NCBI RefSeq assembly: GCF_000204055.1
Contig: NW_006768786.1
Location: 33,368-97,367, forward strand
Length of the DNA stretch: 64,000 bases
Origin: Melampsora larici-populina 98AG31
Taxonomy: Eukaryota > Basidiomycota > Pucciniomycetes > Pucciniales > Melampsoraceae
Reading direction: 5' to 3'
In this document: piece by piece, positions 1 to 9,701 of the stretch
How the letters are laid out: every line of letters starts with the position of its first letter
How positions within the stretch are numbered: position 1 is the stretch's first letter
The notes under the pieces: generated by a model
What the model saw: only the letters and a program-made list of their open reading frames with translations
Told to the model about the DNA's origin: nothing
The model's database searches: none
Program-made: the position numbers and the translations under genes

Positions 1-2814
1 TTTCTTTCTTTCTCTCTCTTACATCATCAACATGAAGAACTTAAACATGGAATCTCCTGGAATCTCTTCATCTATCATATTGACTCAAACATCACTAAAG
101 CATTTATCATCATCTTGTTTATAAACGTTTTCTTAACTCTACATATTAATTTTGAATCATATTATACTTGACTCTTTGTTTAGGCTTTGTCTTTGATTTC
201 ATTTTTGTTTTCAAATTGAATATTTATTATTATCATCATCATCATAGAACGTTCTCAAAACTCTTGAATCGACGCATATAGCTAGTTTATCTTTCAGACA
301 TCACTGTTTCTGTTCCACAAATCTGATTCTGGCAATACATCTTAGTAGGTACACCAATCGGGTTAATGAAAGAATCAGTCACTTCACAAAAGCAGTTTGA
401 TTGAATTTTAGAATCCTACATGAGATCAAATTTGATTGATGTGGTTAAGAAGTTCGATCAAAGAGATCAAGCTTTGTATTCCGAAATCTTGATTTTTGAA
501 CTTGTTTACCAAAAAAAGTAAATCATTGGAAGGAAGTCCAGGTAATCTTTTCATGTTATTGACATTTGATCTGATTTCTAATTTGCTGGATATCGATTTC
601 TATTGACGGTATCTTTTTTAATGATTCGTTATGGGGAAAAGCTCACTTCATGAATGACAATGCCCCTGTTGTTCTCTGAAGGGCTGATTCTTATAAATAG
701 TTCTTCTTGGGATCGATTTTTTCCCCTTCATCTTTCATCTCTTCCATCAAGTTTTGTTATCTCAGCTTTTCCTTCTTGAAAACCTTTATAGCTCTATTCT
801 GGTTTATGTTTTCACAATCATCCCTTGAATTCTTTGGCCACAGTCAACAAATCCTTTGATCTCATCAACCGTTATGTACACGCTCAGTATGAATGATAGA
901 TCTTCACAAATAGTTCTGCAAGAAGCTGCAAGAGCTTTCTGGTCAAACTCATTCTCCACATACGTATACTTTTGAATCATATATCGTCCAACTCCCTGAC
1001 ATGGTCCTTTGATTTCCATCTAAAGGCCACAAGTTCGACTTTCTCTATCTCCACCAAACCTTACTCAAAGATCCACACTTGAAACCAAAGAGTTGGCCTT
1101 TTATATGATTCATGTTCTATCGAGATTCGAACCACCAAAGGATATTTTAAGTCTATCTGATGATTAACAAATCCAAGTCATCGGTATCAAAGTCCGACCA
1201 CATTCATCATATCTACGATCGGTCAATTACCGCGCATACATTCTTTGCCGAACAGTCTACGAAATACGGCACTCGTCCCGTGGCGAGTCATAGGAAGATG
1301 CATATTCATACCGTAGAGGGTCAAGAGCCCTGGTTCCTTATCACCACTGGCCCTCTGGCTTTTCTTTGAGGAGTTTCATCTTCTCCGTTCGTCGAACTCT
1401 TCATCAACCCTATTTACGTTTTCTCTTTCGATTGTCATCTAAAAGTTCAAATTTCCTTGGTTCAATTCCAATCAACCATCTATCATTTATATGTCAGAGC
1501 ACCAAAGATTGATCAAAAGTCAAGAAAATATCAAAAAAGAAATCATGAACAACTTGATCGCAGTAGATTATTTAGTTTCCTTGAAGATTTACGTCATTTC
1601 AATGATCCTTTATGCGTTTAAAAGGCTCGATTCATTCTACAAATTGGCCATACTCCAGTTTCTTTTTGACCACACCTTCTAGACACTTTCAAATTGAGTA
1701 GAAGTTTTCAACACGATTCCTTTGAGTTTTCCGTGCCGTTCCAGAAAAGATGAGGATTAAACCTTACTATTGGTTTCATTTGAATTTGGCTGCTTCTGAT
1801 ACAATGTCTGTAATTTTTTTCTTTCTTTCATCGTTAGTCAAAAAAAATCAACATGATCGATGAAAAAAATTAAAGATATTTTATTAGAATTAAAAGAATT
1901 CCCAAGGAACCGAGAATAGGTTTTGAATCTTATCATTTTTTAGGAATGGAGGAATCAATCAACCGTATTTCAACAGTAACTTCTGATCAAGTCACCATCT
2001 TTTTATTCCATTTAGGTGCGCGATTTGGATGGGTACCAATCAAGATTCGTTTATCATAGTTGAAATTTATGACTAGCAAAACATTGAATATGTTCAGAAG
2101 GTGTTGCAAGAAATCAGAAATCGGAACATGATGATTTTATTTGCTGATCCAAAGCATGAATTGATCAAAGTTTTGATGTATCATAGGAATATGATAGCTT
2201 AGACCATCTTGTTTATCAATCAATTTTTTTGGTCTCCAAACTTTCGGATGTTTATGATTTCCTTTTTTGTTTGTTTATTATCTTTGTCTTTCCCTTGAAG
2301 ATGAGAGATTCCGTCAGATGTGTAGAGGCAATGAATTTTCAACACTTTCCAAATATGTCATCCCATATTTCTTTCACACCTTTGTTACGGTAATGTGTCC
2401 AAAAGTTGTTATAAGATCAAATCTTTTGGTATAGGACAGACATTCTGATAGTATCGAATCACACACGTTGGAAAAACCCAATCATCAAAAACCTTGTGGA
2501 TATGTGCATGTATCCTATTAATAAGGAAATTTTGATCATCTTCCACTTTGTATCCTGTGCATGTTTTACACTCTTTTGAATCCCAAAACTTCAATTTCAT
2601 CCAATTGAGGCCCTCTACGCTGTTTTGACTGTTTCTCCAAAACCTATATTGCTAAACTCGAATTGAAAAATTAAATGAAATCATCACTTGCCAAAAGAAT
2701 AAGTAAATCAAATGCAAATCATACTACACATTCAAAAACAGTCTGGTACAAGATCAAACAAAAATCTATAAATCCTAAACCTCTTTCAAGCTAACATTCT
2801 TGTTCCAAACTTAA
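1..2814. other. Gene-poor left end of the window
   Basis: No gene can be supported here. The stretch is AT-rich and only short open frames occur (for example 71 codons on the minus strand at 804-1019 and 69 codons on the plus strand at 1160-1369). None has a recognisable domain, a signal peptide or a convincing exon partner. The part next to 2815 will hold the 3' UTR of the SurE gene. Confidence 0.6.
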
Positions 2815-4008
2815 TCAAAGTTTCCAAACCTTTATGCCATCTTTATCAAGTTCTTCAATAGTTGTAGGTTGTCGAGCAGCCGCAAAAGCCGCACGTAAAG
2901 GTGTTACAGTACATAATCCTTTGTTAAGAGCCCAAGCATCACTTCCAACTGGATGATGAGTCGCATTAGGGTCCACAAGTGCACTGATATCAGGTTTGAA
3001 GATAAATTTGGCAGGGTGTTCAGAAGAAACTGTTGTAGGAGCCTCAGAGGATGTTAATTCAGTTGAGGATGCAGAAGCTTCGTCGATTTCTGCAGGTGCG
3101 GCAGGTTTGGCTGTTGAAGAAGGTAAGAATAGTCGACCATAACGAGTGTGGGCTTCAGTGGTCCAAATCACCTGTGGATCGGTCAAGATGGCTGGTACAA
3201 GCTTAAAAGATCCGATTCAAAGTTTCCAAAATCAGTTTTCATCTTTTCAATCACAACCACAAGCACATAGAAAGTGAAATCAGAGTGAATTTCAAGATTA
3301 CCGGAATGTTAACACTATAAAGGTGTACATGATCAGCTTCTTGATCAGGTTGAACAAATCCCGAAACCCAAAGTTGTTTGATAATCTTCACAGCAATCTG
3401 ATTAGCCGCTTCAAGAATCTCATCCGAAACCGGTCTTTGAAAGATTCCATAAGACAAAGCAATAGTTTTATGATTTGATAGAGCAGCATCTAAAGAAGCA
3501 CCAATCGTACCAGAAGAAAGACTAAAGGCACTACTTGTGTTTCGACCATAATTTGGACCTGAGATGATTAAATCGATTTGATTGGGAAATAAATTGAATA
3601 ATGAAATGTTAGAACAACTTGCAGGTGTACCACTTAATAAGATCCATTGATCTTCTTGATGATTTAAATCTTTGATTGGTTGATCTGATCTTCTTGAACT
3701 TTCTGGATCAAAATAACTAAGTGAAATGGTATCTTTGATGATGTAAGCTTTACCGATCCATGATTTTTGGGAATCTGGTAAGACTACTTTTAGTTTTTCT
3801 GGTGATGAACCTAGGAAAGCGGATCGAAGATGACGAGAGAATGAAAGGATGAAAGGAGATTCGGAGCTTGAACAAGGTCCATCATCGTTGGTCACTATAT
3901 CAAAGGAAAGAAACAGTGGCGAGTTAGTAAAGTATGATCAAGAGATCGAATGAGAGAAAGAAAATACTAACATAGCACTGTAGGAATGCTTGATGATTGG
4001 TTATTCAT
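2815..4008 (-). CDS. SurE-like 5'/3'-nucleotidase (survival protein SurE family)
   Basis: SurE proteins are metal-dependent phosphatases acting on nucleoside monophosphates and related substrates; in yeast the domain occurs in Pby1. Three exons fit: 4008-3972, 3894-3302 and 3201-2815, giving 338 residues. The first intron splits the hallmark N-terminal motif, which reads LLTNDDGP across the junction (metal-binding Asp pair). Exon 2 carries the central ISGPNYGRN motif and SSGTIGASLDAAL, and exon 3 the C-terminal GSDAWALNKGLCTVTPLR block. Start ATG 4008 opens a 12-codon first exon with a clean GTTAGT donor. All introns are GT-AG and the frame stays open. A low-complexity Ser/Glu/Ala insert lies in exon 3, before the C-terminal block. 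The start codon is only 77 bp from the left end of the transposon at 4086, so the native promoter has been displaced. Family assignment is firm; the cellular substrate is not visible. Confidence 0.92.
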
Positions 4009-4085
4009 GATTTGATGGTGGATGAGGATGTGTATTATGTAGTTTGATTTTGGAAGATGATCGAGATGAAAGTTTTAACCCCTAA

Positions 4086-4110
4086 GAGCATCCCCAGCCG
4101 TGCCGTAAAT
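4086..4110 (+). repeat. Left terminal inverted repeat of the 5.6-kb element
   Basis: Starts GAGCATCCCCAGCCGTG directly after a TAA. It is the inverted counterpart of 9675-9701, with a 2-bp indel after the first 17 bases and then a shared GCCGTAAA. Confidence 0.85.
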
Positions 4111-4145
4111 TCGTACCGTACGGAGGGTCGCACGGATCGCTTAGG

Positions 4146-4227
4146 GTACAGTCGATCCCAGAAAGGTTGGAAAAATTGAAAAACTCGACTGGTCGACCAG
4201 GTCCGTGCGCCATGGGTTCGAGCAGAG
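4146..4227 (+). repeat. Left subterminal inverted repeat (82 bp)
   Basis: Runs from GTACAGTCGATCCC to AGCAGAG and matches the reverse complement of 9298-9379 with a single G/A mismatch. It lies 60 bp inside the left end and just upstream of the SAM-domain gene. It may hold a shared promoter or transposase-binding sites; that role is inference. Confidence 0.85.
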
Positions 4228-4279
4228 AGGATAACTCGGTAAGCAGACAGGATATCTTGGTCACACAGAGAGGGTCACT

Positions 4280-6807
4280 TTGAAGCTAACCATGATTTGG
4301 ACAGCTATCTCAAGCCGAACTTTCGATCACTCTCCACAGAGCTTCGATGGCCAAGTGTGCTCTATCGCGGATGGCCCCCCCTTTTGTCTTTTTTCAACCC
4401 CATTTCCTCCGGTTCCACCCTATTCCCCTCTACCTGTTTCGACCTGTTGCGACATCACCTCGACAATCAGCTCCTGCTTTGACTTTCGGTTCCACTTCAG
4501 CAACTTCTGGATCTGCTCCATGGCCAATCATACTCAACATACACCCAACACCTCTTTCGACTTGACCACCAATGAGCCTACTGGATTTCCACCGAGACAC
4601 ATTGATGGTCAATGTGCACACAGGTGGTGAGTGGTTTACCAATCTCAGTCGGATGCATATTACTTACACATTACTTACTAACTTACTTTGAATACCCAGG
4701 TCGAGTCCGCAGGATCCAAAACGAACGTTTTTTTATCATCAAGCCAGCCGGTGCCAATTTTTTCAACAACGTGGACCACCTCAAACACCTCCAAACTTTG
4801 CTGACCCCAACGTACAAGGCTCTGGACCCCCTCCAACCCCTCCAAACTTGGCCGACTCAAACAGAAGACACTCTGCTTTGATGACACCAACTTTGATACC
4901 CAGCAGAAACCTTCATGACCAACATCCCGTCATCCCAAGTGTTACTCATGAACGGACCTTGGATTCTCATCTTTTTGATCAAACTCGTCAAAGTGTCAAT
5001 CCCAGTATCAGTCATCAAAACTCAGATGTAATTCCATTTACTAGCTTTGAAAGTCCACAAGCGTTGGTCCAAACACCTCAAAACTTCAACCATCGTCGCT
5101 TCACTCATTTGTCTCCTGAAGATGATACATTTCCCGCTTTGGCTTCTCAAGCTTCCAACATCAGTCGCGATAATATATTTCCCGGTTTCCTTTCTGACAG
5201 TGGCGCCTCCCACAATAACGCGATCATCGCCCAAGAGTTTTCTCAAAACTCGCTTGACAATTTGCCCTCTCAAACTGCGGACCATCGCTTACTCAATCAT
5301 CTCCGTCGAGAAAGTCCTTCCAACTATTTAGGCAACCAAACTTCCAACACTGCAGGTTCTGACAATTCAGATGATTCTGACGATTCTGACGAGGATGGGC
5401 GCGACGGGATGGCTTGGGACCAAATCGACGATGCTGATGAACACGGTGAGAGTCCTTTGAAAAATTGTATTAATTGTCATTAATTTTTGATATCAAGTTA
5501 ATGTATATTTTGTTTACATTTGGATATGATTTGTTGTAGAAGCAGAAGAACCAACCGAAGTCATGCATGACTTGTGGCTCAAGTTTGTGGTCTATTCGCG
5601 CCAAGGCGTCAATCCAGCTAGAGGACCCACCATTGCTAAGAATCGTGCTCCAAAATACTATACACACACCTTCAAGGCCCGAAAGTTTGCGATCGATGTC
5701 AACAACAATTCCTTTGCGGACTTGAAGGCTCGACTGTTTGAGTTATCTGACGACATGGGTAAAAATTCCCAAGGCAATAGTTTCATTTTCAAGGCGGCCG
5801 ATGCGACCAATTCCGTGAGGGTTTTTGCCTACCTTCATGCCCATGAGGTGTACAATAAAGGTGCAGAGACCGAAATCACTTGCGATGAAGATCTTGAGGA
5901 CTTTTTTTCGGCGGTTTTGTCTTATCCTAAGCGAGTGGCTGGATTCGACACCTTGATGGAAGATCCAAACAAGAAAAAACTGGAAGCTGAACGGGTAATG
6001 TTGTTTTTTCATTGATAGAAACATTAATAACTGGCATATGATCTGATTGCCTTTTTTCCTTAGATTCTCTCAATTGGCCAACATCAATTACAAGCAAAGA
6101 ACATCTCCAATAATGTCATTACGACGAATTCTGATCTAGCTCATGCGGCACCTGAAGACCCCGTCGATGCGGCCCTGGCTGCCCTCATGTTGAAGTATAG
6201 CACCGCGAATAACAATAATGCCGAAGGTTGGCGTGTCTATAAGCATGACGATGTGACAAAGGTAATGCCCATGAATTTCCAACTTTTGGGAATATGGGCT
6301 GAGCACATGGTGAGTGCCTCAGTCTTATATGCCCGTGTGATAATTCTTACAGCATTGGAAGACTGACCATCTCTGTCGCAGGTGAAAAACCCAGCGGTCA
6401 CCGTAGATATTCCACCCGAAGTCGAAGGGTTTGAATGGACCGATCTCAAACGGCCAGTGAAGATGCAAACTGACGTGCGTGGCGGCAAAAACGATGACCA
6501 CGTTGACAAGGAGGCCACCAAAAGGTCACCAATTCATCCTGGTACCATCTCCGAAGCGCAAGGTTACAATTTGGTTATTGACCCTTACGAAGTTGACCGC
6601 ATCAGGACTCATGCCAACATGGAGGAATACATGGCCTTTGCGGGAGTTCGAGTGGGCAAGATTGACGAGGCTTGCCAATTATTATTAGATCATGATATTG
6701 AGCGTTTTGATGCTTTCCTTTACCCAGAAGAAACCGGCTTGGAAGATCTCATTGAAATGGGGATCAAACGCGGTACGGCCATGAGGCTGATGAATTGCGC
6801 TCGTTGA
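4280..6807 (+). CDS. Transposon-borne SAM-domain protein of unknown function
   Basis: Five exons fit without frame breaks: 4280-4626, 4700-5445, 5540-5994, 6064-6309 and 6382-6807 (739 residues). The start is uncertain: ATG 4280 is the first in frame, but ATG 4520 (MANHTQHTP, 659 residues) is the safer choice. The first half is disordered, rich in Pro, Gln, Asn and Ser, and has an acidic run near the end of exon 2 (repeated DDSDDSD). The middle holds an ordered region (MHDLWLKFVVYSRQG) ending in charged linkers. The last 60 residues fit a sterile alpha motif (SAM) domain: YMAFAGV, LLLDHDI, FDAFL, LEDLIEMGIKRGTAMRLM. SAM domains mediate oligomerisation or RNA binding. The gene lies inside the element ends and converges on the transposase gene, so it is probably the element's accessory protein. 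I know no named family for it. Confidence 0.72.
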
Positions 6808-6921
6808 TTTTATCACCACCTCATCCAAGACGAAATTGATAACCCCAGAGTGCCTTTTGATTCCAGCATGGAGCTCTAGATTATCTCATCATATTTGTTC
6901 TTAAAAATTAAAACCAAAGTA

Positions 6922-7153
6922 CTGTTGCTTCTACCTCCAGACCTATATTATTTCCGTTTGTGTCTGATCGCTCTGATAGTCTTGCTTAAAAAAACCTAAA
7001 AAGTTTGTGTTGTCTCGGATTGTCTACCTTAAGAAAAAAAGTGTCCTGTCTCTTCTACCTCCAGACCGATTTCATTTCCATTTGCGTCTCATTGCTCTGA
7101 TAGTCAGGCTTAAAAAACCCTAAAAATGGTGTCTTGTCTCGATTTGTTTACCT
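6922..7153. repeat. Two tandem copies of a roughly 110-bp unit downstream of the SAM gene
   Basis: Copies at about 6922-7031 and 7046-7153 share CTTCTACCTCCAGACC, GCTCTGATAGTC, GCTTAAAAAA, CCTAAAAA and TGTCTCG in the same order, with scattered substitutions. They lie between the two convergent genes of the element, probably in the 3' UTR or terminator zone. Confidence 0.75.
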
Positions 7154-7860
7154 GATGAATCCCCCCAAAAAGTTATACTCGCTTGATGAATGAAATGTGA
7201 ATATGTTATTGACCAAACTTGCGCGCCCTCTAGTGAATGCGCGCTATCACGTTGAGGAATAAAAACATCAATTATAATATTGATGTTTGATTAACTTCCG
7301 GCACCCGAAAAACACCTCTACATCCAGCTGTAATGGTATTTTTTGGGTCACTCAAAGACTTACCATAATGAAAATATGCAAAATATATGCAAAGGACTTA
7401 TACTCAAATTATGCAAAAAAAATCACCAAGTGCGTTAGAAACGCGCTACTTTATGTGAACCAAAATTGAAAAGGAATATTGCATTCCACAGTTTTGAATA
7501 TCTGATTGAAAATGAACAAAAAAATATATTAATGTGTATGATTTGATGAAACAAAAGAAAATACAAGCATTCAAATATGTCAAGTTATGTTTGCAACAGA
7601 TATTTTGTGTTCTCATACGTGATAGAAAAAACAATCTAAATTCTTTTATACTGATAGGTGATAGAAAACCTAAATAAATTTTTGATTTAATACCATTGAA
7701 TTTTAATATCAAGATCGAAATGGTCTTGCATCATAGGCAAACAAAGGAGAAACCTTTATTAAAAACTCGCCTGTCTAGAAATTATGTGATTGTCAGCCAC
7801 TTTGAAAAGGTGAAAGAAAACGGTATGACCCATCAAAACGAGAAACCGTTGGCTTACCTG
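7154..7860. other. Non-coding centre of the 5.6-kb element
   Basis: AT-rich spacer between the convergent genes, with short open frames only. It contains a small AT palindrome (AAACATCAA and its complement, about 7263-7288). No other signal was recognised. Confidence 0.5.
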
Positions 7861-9284
7861 CTAGGCTGGAAACTGTAAATTATATCGAACCCAATAAAAC
7901 TGAGTCACATAACCACTAGAAACAATCAGAGGCTGCATTAACGGTCTGGTCATTACTCTTCCCGCCACTCCCAGGATGTAGCGACATTTATCATTCTCAT
8001 AATTCCATCGTTGTTCGCGTTGCAGCCGTTTCTTCATGCAATTAAAAGCTTTTTCAATTGGATTGAGGTCTGGCAAGTACGCAGGTAAGTACTCCAATAA
8101 GATCCCCTTCTCTTTGCATAACTGCTCTATCTTACCTCCGTGATGGATCTTGGCGTTGTCCAAAATAAGAACAGACCTGGGAGCTGGGTAAGCATTCATC
8201 ACCGGAAGCTGCACCAGCGGTTATGACCATCAGTATCAGATTAATGAGACAGTGTTGAGCCAGAATAACAACTCACCAGTTTTTGAGCAAGGAAAAGCTC
8301 AACATGCACACGTTCCACCGGGCCTTTAACTACCGTCCCTGCGATCATACCTTGCTCACAAACGGCTGGTAGGATCGTCCAGTGGTCGGTATCTTGATAG
8401 CGAGTTTGACGGACCGTGCGAGTTCCAGTCGGCGCCCAACTTTTCTTTCTTGTTGCATCTCGCCCGACGACCCCGGATTTGTCTAAAAACGTTTAGAAAT
8501 CAATCGAGAGGTCAGTTGGCCTTGGAGTCATTGTCAGAGATGATTGAAAACTTGAAACCTCACCAATGAAAACTAAATATTCTGCTGGAATATTTGCAAT
8601 ACGCTTGATAAACTTAACACGCTCGGCCAAAGATTGTTTCTGGTGAACCCCACGAGTGACAAGCAACGATAAACCAAGTCGTGACTTGAGTGCACGGGAA
8701 ATAGTGGATCTGCCAATATCCAGCCCGGTTATTTCAAAGAGTCTTTTTTGAATTTCATCGAGGTATAAAGCAGGGGAATGAGTAATGATATCCTTCAAGA
8801 GCAATAGATGATCGTCCGATAGGGCGTGTGGTTGGCCTCTTGCTCCATAAGTTGCCGGGTCTGCAATCACTCGGTTGGTCCGGACATATAACGCTCGCCA
8901 TCTTGCAAATGAATTGTAAGAAATCTTGGTTTTAAGAGTGCAGTTGATATAGGTGTGAGTGTGGCCTTCGATTGCCATTCGGATAGCTAGGGACTTGATA
9001 TCCTCGGAATAACGGAGATAACCCATGATTTGAGAATGGTTAGGAAACGAGGAATGAGGATGATTAGGAATCGAGGAATTGGGCAGGGTGTCCGCAGAAG
9101 GAGGGCTTTGGAACCAACGAAGAGATTGGGGGTGGGGTGGCCTGGTGAAAATGGGGGTGGCCAAGCCCATCGAATCGGCATGTTCCATAGGTGTCAAAAG
9201 AAAGACTAGTGAACTAGGAGCAGAAGCATTACTCTGCGCACTACTGCTCAGCACAGACACTGACGTAGACCGACCTTGACTCAT
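7861..9284 (-). CDS. DD34E DDE transposase (IS630/Tc1/mariner-like, DDE_3 type)
   Basis: Three exons fit: 9284-8564, 8482-8277 and 8208-7861 (424 residues). ATG 9284 is the only ATG in frame ahead of the domain; the upstream frame opens only with GTG. Order: a Ser/Pro-rich leader of about 70 residues; paired helix-turn-helix DNA-binding regions (SEDIKSLAIRMAIEG, then LSDDHLLLLKDII and DIGRSTISRAL); then the catalytic core. The three acidic residues are all present: the first Asp in YLVFIDKSGVVGRD is made by joining exons 1 and 2, the second lies in LILDNAKIH, and the Glu in LPDLNPIEKAF stands 35 residues after the second Asp (34 between), giving DD34E. The C-terminus has the usual SSGYV block. 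No frame damage is visible, so the enzyme may be functional. It converges on the SAM-domain gene. Family assignment is firm at superfamily level. Confidence 0.9.
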
Positions 9285-9297
9285 AAAGTATCCGCTT

Positions 9298-9379
9298 CTC
9301 TGCTTGAACCCATGGCGCACGGACCTGGTCGACCAGTCGAGTTTTTCAATTTTTCCAACCTTTCTGGGATCGACTGTAC
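9298..9379 (-). repeat. Right subterminal inverted repeat (82 bp)
   Basis: Inverted, nearly identical copy of 4146-4227. It ends 14 bp upstream of the transposase ATG, so it must contain or overlap that gene's 5' leader or core promoter. Confidence 0.85.
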
Positions 9380-9674
9380 TGTTTGATGCATGGATTTTGA
9401 ACCATGCACAGCCGTGGTGCCGTACAGTACGGCTTGTAGCATAATTTGCAAAGTGTATTATGGGTTAGCTCATCATCGAGGTGTATGATTTGCAGAGAGT
9501 GCGATTGTACAGGTTGGAGTTATGGGGAAAGTGAGGTACGGAAGGATTTGGGGTGCGAGCCAAAATAGAACATATTTGGCCTATTTTGGCTCGCACGTAG
9601 AGAATTGCCTAAGCTAAGTATGTATTTGGGGTAACGGCTGTGGATAAAAATACCCCAAATCTACGTACGTCACG
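9380..9674. other. Right-end spacer of the element with a perfect hairpin
   Basis: About 320 bp separate the subterminal repeat from the right tip, against 60 bp on the left. The spacer holds a perfect 16-bp inverted repeat (GTGCGAGCCAAAATAG at 9553-9568 and its complement at 9581-9596) with a 12-bp loop. It also contains shorter palindromes around GCCGTACAGTACGGC. Confidence 0.7.
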
Positions 9675-9701
9675 GTTTACGGCACACGGCTGGGGATGCT
9701 C
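9675..9701 (-). repeat. Right terminal inverted repeat of the 5.6-kb element
   Basis: Reads GGCTGGGGATGCTC at its end and is directly followed by TAA. Inverted partner of 4086-4110. Confidence 0.85.

Larger units (their letters stand above)
4086..9701. mobile_element. Two-gene DNA transposon with DD34E transposase, SAM-domain gene and TAA target duplications
   Basis: Seen: both ends begin GAGCATCCCCAGCCGTG as inverted repeats, followed after a 2-bp indel by GCCGTAAA. TAA occurs directly outside both ends (4083-4085 and 9702-9704), giving a 3-bp target duplication. Inside are two intron-containing, convergent genes: a SAM-domain protein (plus) and an IS630/Tc1/mariner-like transposase (minus). 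Neither gene shows a stop or frameshift, so the copy may be young. A second, 82-bp inverted repeat (4146-4227 versus 9298-9379, one mismatch) lies upstream of each gene. Known: TA duplications are the rule for Tc1/mariner, while 3-bp TWA duplications and GAGCATC-type ends are typical of PIF/Harbinger. The combination seen here is atypical. Total length is 5616 bp. Confidence 0.8.

Noticed and set aside
4082..4264. Minus-strand frame of 60 codons over the left transposon end
   Set aside because: It is the mirror of the subterminal repeat region; it has no domain and no matching transcript signals.
4297..4565. Alternative plus frames (61 and 72 codons) overlapping the first SAM-gene exon
   Set aside because: Only the 4280 frame joins in phase, through a GT-AG intron, to the long downstream exon.
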